DNA of 64,000 nt, taken from assembly GCA_963575745.1 (NCBI GenBank), contig CAUYUJ010016162.1, forward strand, positions 228,709-292,708, read 5' to 3'. The DNA comes from Prorocentrum cordatum (taxonomy: Eukaryota; Sar; Dinophyceae; Prorocentrales; Prorocentraceae). This document shows, in pieces, positions 24,798 through 35,700 of this stretch. Numbering within the stretch: position 1 is the stretch's first letter; every line of letters starts with the position of its first letter. The notes below the pieces were generated by a model. That model did not search any database, was not told where the DNA came from, and saw only the letters and a list, made by a program, of their open reading frames with translations. The position numbers were made by a program, and so were the translations under genes.

Positions 24798-25387
24798 TCA
24801 ATTTAAAATTTGTTTGACAATTCATTTTGAGAAAGCAAATTTTTACTCCGAGCATCAGTACCTTTATTTTCTTCTGCGAGCAGCTCAGCTCGTTCGTGAG
24901 AGTTTTACTATCCAAACACTTGGAGGAACCGACGTATCGTTAACATCGAGAAATGCAATTATGATATTTTTTCTAGAAATGCTCTAAGAAGCTGTCTGCT
25001 TCAAATCTGAGCACTCTTACGCGTGCAAGGAGCTCTACGAGGTTCGAACGATCCTGCTGGACGAACGGTGCGAAAACCAAAAAACCAGGTTGACGGTCCA
25101 CCGCCGGCGCCAGTATTTGACAATTCATTTTGAGGAAGCAGATTTTTCGCACCTGTAATGGTTATGTCGCGTCTGCCAGTAAATTCTCAGGTCTGTAGGT
25201 GCAGTATTACTATCAAAACACTTGGGAAAACCGATGTTGGAAAAAATCAGAAAAACGTGTTTTTTCGAGTTTTTCTTTTCTCGCTCCAGAAGCTTTCTTC
25301 ATTTGTTTCGACGATCGCCGTGCAAAAAAAGAGCTCTACGAGGTTCCCGGCGGTAACCAGGTTGACGATTCACCGCCGGTTCCCAGT
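24798..25387 (+). repeat. Two family B copies, the first with a small insertion
   Basis: The first ends at 25114, the second at 25387 (tail GGTTCCCAGT). In the first, the left hairpin arm is replaced by the foreign 39-bp piece at 25046-25084. The second carries the diverged B body with 'gcgtctgccagtaaattctc' also seen at 12780 and 28270. Confidence 0.75.
25046..25084 (+). mobile_element. Short 5'-truncated insertion in a family B hairpin
   Basis: Between GAGGTTC and CCAGGTTGACGG, where other B copies have the left hairpin arm, there are 39 bp ending 'gcgaaaaccaaaaaa'. The A-rich end directly before the target and the loss of the CCGGCGGTGA arm match the junctions of the LINE (37191) and insertion 2 (19643). 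It is read as the far 3' tip of a related element. Too short to identify the source. Confidence 0.5.
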
Positions 25388-28099
25388 GGTCGGTTGAAAA
25401 TAACTCGTAGAGCTTCCCTTAGCAAGTTATTGCTGGAAGCTTGAGAGTAATTCCGGGGCGCTGGAGAGCTAGTTGGCAAGAAAAATACCTCGTAGAGCTC
25501 TTCGTTATCGATGAGCTAGAGGAATTCCGGCGCGGGGTGGAGCTAGTTGGCCCACCCGGCCAGAAAGGACAAAGTGATAACTTTTGGGTGGTTTTGCGAT
25601 TTTTTGAAAGATATTTGATACTTCATTTTGAGAAAGCAGATTTCTCGCACCTGTAAACGACTATGAGGGCCTCTCTGTCTTAGTATGAGCTCTGTAGGCG
25701 CCTTTTTACTATCAAAACACTTGGAGGAACCATCTTCATGTCGACACAAAAAACATTTTTTTTGTGTTTTTTCGAGAAATCCGTCCGGAAGCTCTCTCTT
25801 TCGACTCCGAGCACTCTTACGCGTGAAATGAGCTCTACGAGGTTCCCGGCGGTGACCAGGTTGACGGTTCACCGCCGGCGGCAGTCTTGACGGAACTTTT
25901 GGTGACTTTTGGTCGGTTGAAAATTTTGTTTTCTATATTCAACCATTCGTTAGAGCTCTAGTATTTTTTCATGATATTCGATCTTATTCCCGCTCGCCAT
26001 CTTGATCTCAGCTCGATCGGGTACCTTTTACTGCCAAAAAGCACGCGGGCGGGATCAGCCGTTTCGAGTCATCTTAATACGCGCTGTCGGTTTTCTCAAG
26101 ATAACTCGAGCTCCAAGACAGCTACAGAGCTGGTAAGCACAGCTAATCGATCCAGAATGATCAGGCGCGTTCGCCTGTTGAACCCAGAGGTCTGAACTCG
26201 GTCTGCTAGCCGAGCTAGGTCCGCAAACCTATTCGTATTATTCGAGTCATCTTAACTCGAGCTACAGGACAGCTACAGAGCTGATACGTACAGAATCTGA
26301 TTCAGAGTCATGAGTGGCCGTTGTCTGTTGAATCCAGAGCTCTGAACTCTGCTGCCCGATCTAGAATCGCGAAACTATTCGTATTGTTCGAGTCATCCTG
26401 AGAGGTGCTGTCGGTTTCCTGCACTTAACTCGGGCTGTAGGGGGGGCTGCAGGGCTGGTGATCACAGGAATCGATTCAGAGACATCAGACGCGTCCGCCT
26501 GTCGCATGCAGAGGTCGCAACTCATTCTGATACTCGAGCTAGGTTTGCCAAGCTATTCGAATAGTTCGAGTCATCTTGAGAGGTGCTGTCGATTTACGCA
26601 CGTAACTCGGGCTGTAGGAGAGCTACAGAGCTCGTACAGAAGACAATCCAGAAGCATCGGGGGCGTTCGGCTGTTGCATCCGAGAGGTCTGAAATTGCTT
26701 GGGCTGAAAAAGTATTTTTTCGGTGTAATTTTTTCCGACATTATATGTTGTCAGGAAGCTCTACGAGTCCCCGGCGGTAACAAAGGTTGACGGTTTACCG
26801 CCGGCGCCCAGTTTTTTTCTCGACATTCAAGCATTCGTTTGAGCTCTAGTATTTTTTCCCGTGATATTCGATGTTATTCATGCTCGCCATCTTGATCTCA
26901 GCTCGATCGGGTACCTTTTACTGCCAAAAAGCACGCGGGCGGGATCGGCCGTTTCGAGTCATCTTGTCACGCGGTGACGGTTTTCTCAAGATAACTCGAG
27001 CTTCAGGACAGCTACCGAGCTGGTAAGCACAGGTAATCGATTCAAAATGATCCGGCGCGTTCGCCTGTTGAACCGAGAGGTATGAACTCGGTCTGCTAGC
27101 CGAGCTAGGTCCGCAAACCTATTCGTATTATTCGAGTCATCTTGACAGACGCTCTCGGTTTTCTGTACTTAACTCGAGCTACAGGACAGCTACAGAGCTG
27201 ATATACAGAATCTGATTCAGACTCATCAGTGGCCGTTGTCTGTTGAATCCAGAGCTCTGAACTCGGTCTGCTGCCCGATCTAGAATCGCGAAACTATTCG
27301 TATTGTTGAAGTCATCTTGAGAGATGCTGTCGGTTCTCTGCACTTAACTCGGGCTGTAGGGGGGCTGCGTGGCTGGTAATTACTGGAATCAATTCGGAGA
27401 CATCCGGCGCGTCCGCCTTCGGAATCCAGAGCTCCGAACTCTGTCTGCTGCCTGAACTAGGTCCGCGAAACTATTCGTATTGTTCGAGTCATCCTGAGAG
27501 GTGCTGTCGGTTTCCTGCACTTAACTCGTAGAGCTTCCCTTAGCACGTTCTTGCTGGAAGCTTAAGAGTAATTCCGGGGCGCTGGAGAGGTAGTTGGCAA
27601 GAAAAATCTCGACGGACCTTTTGGTGACTTTTGGTCGGTTGAAAATTTTGTTCTCGGAAATTCAACCATTCGTTAGAGCTCTAGTATTTTTTCCCGTGAT
27701 ATTCGATCTTATTCCCGCTCGCCATCTTGATTTCAGCTCGATCGGGTACCTTTTACTGCCAAAAAGCACTCCGGCGGGATCGGCCGTTTCGAGTCATCTT
27801 GATACGCGCTGTCAGTATATTGGCCTCAACTCGAGCTTTAGGACAGCTACAGAGCTGGTAAGCACAGCTAATCGGTTCAGAATGATCAGGCGCGTTCGCC
27901 TGTTGAACCCAGAGGTCTGAACTCGGTCTGCTAGCCGAGCTAGGTCCGCAAACCTATTCGTATTATTCGAGTCATCTTGACAGACGCTCTCGGTTTTTTG
28001 TACTTAACTCGAGCTACAGGACAGCTACGGAGCTGATACGTACAGAATCTGATTCAGAGTCATCAGTGGCCGTTGTCTGTTGAATGCAGAGTTCTGAAT
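25388..28099 (+). repeat. Mixed A and B copies
   Basis: Ends in CAGT at 25885 (B) and 26812 (A). The copy from 26813 joins a new A head at about 27527 through the shared 'aactcg', without a hairpin. That copy passes into a B head (TACCTCGTAGAGC) at about 28100. Joins at short shared words suggest recombination between copies in addition to end-to-end insertion. Confidence 0.75.
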
Positions 28100-28498
28100 A
28101 CCTCGTAGAGCACTTCGGCATCGATGAGCTAGAGGAATTCCGGCGCGGGGTGGAGCTAGTTGGCCCACCCGGCCGAGGCGGACAATGTGACAACTTTTGG
28201 GTGGTTTTGCGAATATTTGAAAGATATTTGACAATTTATTTTGAGAAACCACATTTTTCGCACCTGTAGTGGGTTTTGCCGCGTCTGCCAGTAAAATTTT
28301 CAGGTCTGTAGGTGCAGTATTACTATCAAAAGATTTGGGGGAACCGACGTTGAGTGAAAGCAGAAACGTGATTTTCTGAGTTTTTTTCTTTCTCGCTCCA
28401 GAAGCTTTCTCTCTGTATTCCGACGATCGCCGTGCAAGAAAAGAGCTCTACGAGGTTCCCGGCGGTAGCCAGGTTGACGGTTTACCGCCGGTTCCAGT
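28100..28498 (+). repeat. Family B repeat copy
   Basis: Nearly full length, from the head ACCTCGTAGAGC to the hairpin CCGGCGGTAG / TTACCGCCGG. It has the diverged 3' body subtype ('cgatcgccgtgcaagaaaag'). Confidence 0.8.
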
Positions 28499-29526
28499 TC
28501 GGTCTGCTGCCCGATTTAGAGTCGCGAAACTATTCGTATTGTTCGAGTCATCTTGAGAGATGCTGTCGGTTCTCTGCACTTAACTCGGGCTGTAGGGGGG
28601 CTGCATGGCTGGTAATCACTGGAATCGATTCGGAGACATCAGGCGCGTCCGCCTTCGGAATCCAGAGCTCCGAACTCTGTCTGCTGCCCAAACTAGGTCC
28701 GCGGAACTATTCGTATTGTTCGAGTTATCCTGAGAGGTGCTGTCGGTTTCCTGCACTTAACTCGGGCTGTAGGGGGGGCTACAGGGCTGGTAATCACAGG
28801 AATCGATTCAGAGACATCAAACGCGTCCGCCTGTCGCATGCAGAGGTCTGAACTCGGTCTGATACTCGAGCTAGGTTTGCCAAACTATTCGTATTGTTCG
28901 AGTCATCTTGAGAGGTGCTGTCGATTTACGCACGTAACTCGGGCTGTAGAAGAGCTACAGAGCTCGTACAGAAGACAATCCAGAAGCATCGCGGGCGTTC
29001 GGCTGTTGCATCCGAGAGGTCTGAAATTGCCTGGGCTGAATTATTTGTTCTGTGTATTTTTTTTCCGACATTATATGTTGTCAGGAAGCTCTACGAGTCC
29101 CCCGGCGGTAACAAAGGTTGACGGTTTACCGCCGGCGCCCATAACTCGGGCTGTAGGGCGGCTGCAGGGCTGGTAATCACAGGAATCGATTCAGAGACAT
29201 CAGACGCGTGCGCCTGTCGCATGCAGAGGTCTGAACTCGGTCTGATACTCGAGCTAGGCTTGCGAAACTATTCGTATTGTTCGAGTCATCTTGAGAGGTG
29301 CTGTCGATTGACGCACGTAACTCGGGCTGTAGGAAAGCTACAGAGCTCGTACAGAAGACAATCCAGAAGCATCGGGGGCGTGCAGCTGTTGCATCCGAGG
29401 GGTTTGAAATTGCTTGGGCTGAAACACTGTTTTTTGGGTGAATTTTTTTGACATTATATATTGTCACGAAGCTCTACGAGTCCCCCGGCGGTAACAAAGG
29501 TTGACGGTTTACCGCCGGCGCCCAGT
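28499..29526 (+). repeat. Two family A copies
   Basis: The first starts at 'tcggtctgctgcccg', deep inside the unit, and ends at 29141 (GCGCCCA, GT lost). The second is about 385 bp. In the first, 'gagtcatc'-type words at 28549, 28723 and 28899 show the sub-repeat period directly (174 and 176 bp). Confidence 0.8.
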
Positions 29527-29837
29527 AATACCTCGTAGAGCTCTTCGGCATCGATGAGCTAGAGGAATTCCGGCGCGGGGTGGAGCTGGTTGGCCCACCC
29601 GGCCGAGGCGGACAATGTGGCAACTTTTGGGTGGTTTTGCGAATATTTGAAAGATATTTGACCATTTATTTTGAGAAAGCAGATTTTTGAGAAAGCAGAT
29701 TTTTGCGCGTCGCATTGGCAAATAAACTCCTTTCCGACAGCAGCTCAGCTCTGCCGATGCATTTTCTTATGAGTTGACTTCCAGGAACTGAGCGAATATG
29801 AACATCGAAAAAATCGAAAATGCAGATTTTCGAAAAA

Positions 29838-29930
<93 letters not shown>

Positions 29931-30021
29931 TCTACTCCGATTCTGAGCACTCTTGCCAGTGTCAGGAGCTCTACGAGGTTCCCGGCGGTGACCAGGTTGA
30001 CGGTTCACCGCCGGCGCCAGT
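29527..30021 (+). repeat. Family B copy with a poly-T tract
   Basis: From the head AATACCTCGTAGAGC to the hairpin at 30021. At the point where sister copies carry 8-10 T, this copy has an unbroken T tract (29840-29928). A short duplication 'gagaaagcagatttt' lies at about 29672-29702. Confidence 0.85.
29840..29928. repeat. Poly-T, about 89 nt
   Basis: An uninterrupted run of T inside a family B copy. Related copies have 'catttttttttattctgtg' (about 6290) or 'caatttttttgtattctg' (about 8825). The simplest reading is slippage expansion of a pre-existing T-run; exact length may be unreliable because homopolymers are hard to sequence. Confidence 0.9.
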
Positions 30022-31143
30022 TCCGGGGCGCTGGAGAGCTAGTTGGCAAGAAAAATCTCGACGGACCTTTTGGTGACTTTTGGTCGGTTGAAAATTTTGT
30101 TCTCGGAATTCAACCATTCGTTAGAGCTCTAGTATTTTTCCCGTGATATTCGATCTTATTCCCGCTCGCCATCTTGATCTCAGCTCGGTTGGATACCTTT
30201 TACTGCCAAAAAGCGTCGAGGCGGGATCGGCCGTTTCGGGTTATCTTGATACGCGCTGTCGGTAAATTGAACTTAACTCGAGATATAGGACAGCTACAGA
30301 GCTGATAAGCACACCTTATCGATTCAGAATGATCAGGCGCGTTCGGCTTGCAACCAGAGGTCCGAACTCGGTCTGGTAGCCGAGCTAGGTCCGCAAACCT
30401 ATTCGTATGATTCGAGTCATCTTGACAAGCGCTCTCGGTTTCTGTATTTAGAGCTATACAACAGCTACAGAGCTGATACTTACAGAAACCGATTCGGAAT
30501 CATCAGTCGCGTTCGTCTGTTGACTCCAGAGCTCTGAACTCGGTCTGCTGCCCGATCCAGAATCGCGAAACTATTCGTATTGTTGGAGTGATCTTGAGAG
30601 GTGCTGTCGGTTTTCTGCACTTAACTCGGGCTGTAGGGGGACTACAGGGCTGGTGATCACATCAATCGATTGGAAGGCATCAGGCGCATCCGCCTCTGGA
30701 ATGCAGAGCTCCGAACTCGGTCTGCTGCCCGAACTCGGTCCGCGAAACTGTTCGTATTGTTCGAGTCATCCTGAAAGATGCTGTCGGCTTTCTGCACTTA
30801 ACTCGGGCTGTAGGGGGGCTGCAGGGCTGGCAATCGCAGGAATCGATTCAGAGACATCAGACGCGTCCGCCTGTCGCATTCAGAGGTCTGAACTCGGTCT
30901 GATACTCGAGCTGGGTTTGCCAAACTCTTTGTTTTCTTCGAGTGATCTTGAGAGGTGCCGTCGATTGACGCACGTAACTCGGGCTGTAGGATAGCTATAG
31001 AGCTCGTACAGAAGGCAATCCAGAAGCATCGGGGGGCGTTCGGCTGTTGCATCGAGAGGTCTGAAATCGCTTGGGCTGAAAAACTATTCGTTCTCTGCAA
31101 GTGTTTTCAACATTATATATTGTAAGGAAGCTCTACGAGTCCC
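30022..31143 (+). repeat. Family A copy interrupted by the LINE
   Basis: Starts 'tccggggcgctggagagc' after CAGT and ends at CTACGAGTCCCCC, where the spliced-leader sequence of the LINE begins. The hairpin's right part resumes at 37192 and ends at 37223. Confidence 0.85.
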
Positions 31144-31179
31144 CCGTAGCCATTTTGGCTCAAGGTGTGTTGGCTCAAG
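31144..31179 (+). other. Dinoflagellate spliced leader plus a truncated second copy
   Basis: CCGTAGCC..TTGGCTCAAG, 21 of the 22 SL nucleotides, at 31144-31164. After GTGTG follows TTGGCTCAAG at 31170-31179, the last 10 nt of SL. Known biology: an SL already in a gene acts as part of the acceptor region for the next trans-splicing, leaving shortened relics behind a complete SL. No SL-RNA donor intron or Sm-type site follows, so this is not an SL RNA gene. Confidence 0.9.
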
Positions 31180-31502
31180 GTCGCGGACGCGTACAGCTAC
31201 GACTGCCTGGGGAACCTCCTCGTAGTTGTGCGCCAGTGATCAGTGGGCTGAGCTTTGTTTACCCAGCGGTAACGAACACACCAGACAGCATCGAGCCTCC
31301 GTGGGGAGAGTGAGGCTAACATCTTTCGTTTCGATTGTATACCATCATTTTCGGAGCAACGGCGATTGTTGAGCCTGAGCACGTTTCAGAGCACCAGCGA
31401 CGGGACAAGATTTCCATTCAACGGCAAGAGGAGAAGCGACGTCGATTGGAGGACCAGCAGTTTTTGCAAAAGTGGAGTATTTCGACTGACATTGTAGGAA
31501 AG

Positions 31503-32666
31503 ATGGCCCTCAATGGTGCAGCATCAACTCCAATGGCAGCAGCAGCAGCAGCAGCTCCAATCGACAAGACACCTGCCAATGGTCGTCGCCGACGGAGGAC
31601 AGAGGAGGAGGGGGAGGACGCAGCAAGAGGAAATGCAGGCATGGATGGACTGGATGAGTCAATCAGTTCCGATGGAGAGCAGTTTGATCCGGAAAATTGG
31701 CAGCAACAGATGTTCAACATGAATAAAGCAATTAGCAAGAACACACGTAAGACAGAGCGTAAGGTCAAGAGTTTGCAAAACGATGTGGGAAACATCCAGA
31801 GACGTCAAGATGAGGCAGATATTAAGATGAATTATTTGCAGAAGCAGTTTACGGAGTTCCAAAGGGAGGCGGGAAAGAGTGCGAGCATTGCATCAGGATC
31901 GACGGGAACGGGCACCACTCCGAACTTAGCATGGGGGATGGCAAAAGGATTGGGTAAAGGAGCTCAGGGCGCATGGAGTGCATCGAAGATCGAAATCAAA
32001 GGATGGGTTGTTCATTGGAAAGACCCCCCAATGCGTACGGCAGAAATGTTGACCCCATACGATGCAGAGAAACTGATTGAGAATGTCATGGCCGTTTTAT
32101 CGGATGATTTGAGGCAGAGGATCGATCAGAAAGCCAGTTTGGAGATGATGGGAGCTTATACCGATAATCAGGGCCGTCAAAACACTCGTTCACTTATTTC
32201 AAAAGTGAGTTTGATTGCAACGCGAGGTACATATTCGAGCCAGTTGTGGGATATCAAACGTAACATCGACCCTCATGTCCGAGTGCTGCCTGAGGGACCG
32301 CTCATCGCGGGTATGACGTCAAAGCCAGATACTTTCACAGGAGGAAACGTCAGGTGTGTGATTGAGAGTGCACCGTGGAAGCACCCACACATTGCCAAGA
32401 TCGGTCAGTTTAAAGAGATCTGGAAACATCGTCAAATGTACCAGGATGCCGCCAATGTTGTCCAGAATGTGCCAGAGGTGAGGGGAAAAGCAGGGCCTCC
32501 AGTGACGGAGATTCTCACGATCGCACCCGACAGCCAGACTCGCCCAGTGTCGCTGGCGGAGTGGACGGAGACAGCAGGTTGGACGATTCACAATGATTCG
32601 ATGATGACCCTGATGCCGACGTTCACAGCGGCAAAGTTCAAAGCAGACCTCGAGGCCCTAGCCTGA
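31503..32666 (+). CDS. LINE ORF1 protein, putative RNA-binding chaperone
   Basis: 387 codons. The ATG at 31503 is the first ATG downstream of the SL, so it is the natural start on a trans-spliced mRNA; the frame is open further 5' without ATG. Order: Ala-rich stretch (about residues 9-20), basic cluster RRRRR (about 30), acidic stretch, a long charged coiled-coil-like region (about 70-130, KAISKNTRKTERKVKSLQNDVG), then a globular C-terminal half. This fits ORF1 proteins of L1-like elements (trimerising coiled coil plus RNA-binding part); no RRM motif could be confirmed by eye. The stop is TGA followed by C, with an open in-frame spacer to ORF2. Confidence 0.7.
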   Translation: MALNGAASTPMAAAAAAAPIDKTPANGRRRRRTEEEGEDAARGNAGMDGLDESISSDGEQFDPENWQQQMFNMNKAISKNTRKTERKVKSLQNDVGNIQRRQDEADIKMNYLQKQFTEFQREAGKSASIASGSTGTGTTPNLAWGMAKGLGKGAQGAWSASKIEIKGWVVHWKDPPMRTAEMLTPYDAEKLIENVMAVLSDDLRQRIDQKASLEMMGAYTDNQGRQNTRSLISKVSLIATRGTYSSQLWDIKRNIDPHVRVLPEGPLIAGMTSKPDTFTGGNVRCVIESAPWKHPHIAKIGQFKEIWKHRQMYQDAANVVQNVPEVRGKAGPPVTEILTIAPDSQTRPVSLAEWTETAGWTIHNDSMMTLMPTFTAAKFKADLEALA

Positions 32667-32702
32667 CGGGGCCACTCCAGATGTGATCTGAAAGGAAGTT
32701 TG

Positions 32703-35700
32703 ATGAGTTGGAGCGTCTGGAGGGCAGGTAAAGACAAAACAACTCAAGTTTTACAACGAATTCAAATGCATGGAAGAAGTGTTGCTTTGGTAGGCCTCCA
32801 GGAGTGCCTGCGCCTCACACACAGTATCATTTCAAAAGAGGGATGGAGATTGTTGCGTAGTAAAGACAAGCTAGCGGGTTTCATGTTCCGAGCGAGTGTT
32901 CCTATTAGATACACAGACAATCAGTCAAATCGGGTTGTGCTCATCGTGGTCGGCAAAATCATCGTTGTCTCGGCTTACGTTCCACATGAGGGGAGAAGGA
33001 ATGCGGTGGCAGAGTTCAATGCCCTAGCCAACTTGGTGAGGTCGAAGATCCAGGCAGCACGTGTGCAGTTTGAGCAAGAAGGGGGGAAAGATTTTGAGGT
33101 GGCCATCTTGACATATGCGAATGTTGAGTTGCCTGCACATGTACGGGGTGAAGGAGGAAAGGAGGTCACTGGAGGAGGTGTACGTACGGACTTGCAGGTG
33201 GGACAGGTGGTGGGAGGCTTCGAGACGGAGAGGACGAGGAGGAAACGGAGGATGCGTGAAGCCCTAGTCGACCTTATTGTTGAGCTGGACCTTGTGGCGT
33301 CGAACACGTTTCGGGAAAGGCTCCCAACGCATTTTACTCGTGCACATAAGGTACCGCAGGTGCTCGATTACATTCTTGCTCCGGCGTGGTGGGGGGAAGC
33401 TCGAGTACAGTGGCAGGACGTCAGGGACACAGGTAATGAGACGTCGGACCATGCAGCGGTGTTGTTGGAGTTGCCCGTATCGATCCGCCCGGCCCCGAGA
33501 GCAAAAATGAAGCGACCCGTACACCCCAAATGGGGGCCAGAGACCGAGCCAGGCCGCAGATTGTTCTCAGCCCAGAACTACGACAGATTAGTGACGGAGC
33601 GGGGGGAGGGAGACTACGTGCCACCAGGTAAGTTGTCCGAGGTGATGCTAGGCGCGGCGGAGGGGATCCCGACGAAGCAGATGACTCGAGAGGTGCCTCA
33701 GAAGTCAGAGAAACACAAAGCCCTGGAAAGAGCCAAAATGTTGAAACAATGGGAGGACGAGGAGGAGAGGAAAGAGATAAACCGTCAGTTGCGAAAGGAA
33801 AAGAATGCCCTAAAGTGTGCCATGCTTAAGTATGCCAGCAGATCAAAGAAGAAAACCAGGACCGAGATGATCACTAAGTTAAACATCAATGGGAGGATGG
33901 AGGAGGATCAAACAACATGGAGTTCGGCACTGTATGAGCATACTAAGGGGAAGTTTACGAATGAGCAGATCAGGAGGGAGACGGAGGAGGTGATGGAGGA
34001 GCTCAGGGACCAGGCCCACACGGACACCGTCAGGTTGACTTTCGACTTTAGTGCGATGATGAGTGCCAGATCCAGACTGTCGGTGGGCAAGCAGACGGGG
34101 GAGGACGGGATCACGGTTAGCATGCTGAAGACTCTAGGCTTCGGGAACCTTCAGGAGATATTTAAGACGTTTTCGGCCATATATGAGGGACGGGAGCCGA
34201 CGCCAGAAGACTGGCGCAAGATAATACTCACGCTCATCCCCAAGAGTGAGAAGATTACGAGTTTGGAGGATACCAGAGCGATTGCAGTTTCTTCATGCTT
34301 AACTAAGTGGTATTCGCTTTCCCTGGTTGTGGTCCTGGAGAGGTTCCCGGCCAAAAACTTGGATCCCGAGATGAATGTATATGGGTTCATGTCTGGGAGA
34401 AAAACGACGGAGGTCACCTCGATGATTAAACATATCGGTAAACATGCCTCGATTTGGGGGAAGGGACAGAGCTTTTGGCTCTGCAGTTGTGATATTCTGA
34501 AAGCGTACGACCACCTTCGACTTACGACATGTGTGAGAGCAATGAGAAAGCTGGGTGTTCCTTCTTCTTTTCAGTATGCTATCCTGGAGCCGATGCTGAG
34601 AAACACGGCGTCGGCAAATTTCCAGAGTACCCAGTGCGAAACAGTGCCGTGGGACACCTGTGTTAGGACGGGAGGGGTTGAGAGCCCCATCTTATTTGTG
34701 CTTGTCACGATTGCGATGATTGCCCCGACGATACACTCGTGGAAAGAGAGAGGCCTCGGATACAACATCGAGAGACCGAGGGCGTATGCAGATTCGATCG
34801 AGGCTAAAGTTGGAGCCAGTTCTCGCGCGATCGAAGGCTCCCAGGAGATGGAGGTCCATCAGAGTCTCAGTCATGCGATCTGGGCGGATAACTTCTTCAT
34901 CTTTGCCCAAGGTGATCGGCAGGAGGGAAAGAAGATGATTTCCACGATGATGCAGGAACTGACGATATCGATACGTGAATGGGGCTTCGAGTGGAAACCC
35001 AGTTCGATTGAGTTAGCGACGTTTGGGGTTGACTTTGAGGCAGAGGCGTTGGAGATTCTAATCCCGACCAAATCTTTTGAGCAAGGACCGAAAAGACAGA
35101 GATCAGAGATCACATCTTTGGATTCAGCTGCGAGAGTAACCCCGTTGACAGGACACACACCGCTTCCTCATTCTTCTATGCCAGTGTCACAATCACTTCT
35201 TCGTTCACAGTTGCCAGATCCGCAATCACATTTCCATTCGAAATATCCGACAGCTACGCTGAGCAAAATATCCGACAGCTGCGCTGAACAGACGTATCAG
35301 ACAGCTACGCTGAACAGAGACATACCGGTCCCCCAATCGCCTGAGACAGCACCAACGACGTTTTCTTATGCACATTTGCCAATGTCAGTGCCAGATGTTC
35401 ACTCTCATGTGCCATCGTCGTCGTTAATAAGAGTGCCTGTTGTTCTTTCGCAGTTGCCTGCAAAAACGGATTCTCCTCATTCTCGTGTGTCTTCGTCGTC
35501 GTCGATAAGAGTGCCTGTTGCCTCAGCTTGCAGTGTGCAGCCTGTTGCCTCAGCTTGCAGCGTGCACGAATTGTCTGAGCATGCGGGTGCTGGCGCGTCC
35601 ACCGACTTGGTGAAGTCACTTTTTGTTCCGCGAGTGCAGGAGATTACATTTTTGGGTGTGCGGCTACACACTCGAATGAGGACGCACTTGGACGTGCAGT

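Noticed and set aside
1-31143. A CRISPR array
   Set aside because: Repeats are long, adjacent and variable in length, without short unique spacers or Cas genes; the context is eukaryotic.
1-31143. DNA transposons with CTCGTAGAGCT/AGCTCTACGAG terminal inverted repeats
   Set aside because: Most copies lack the left end, no target duplication flanks individual copies, and no transposase is present. Constant 3' ends with variable 5' ends argue for reverse transcription. Not fully excluded.
31144-31179. An SL RNA gene
   Set aside because: No donor intron with an Sm-type site follows. What follows is a second partial SL and the leader of a LINE.
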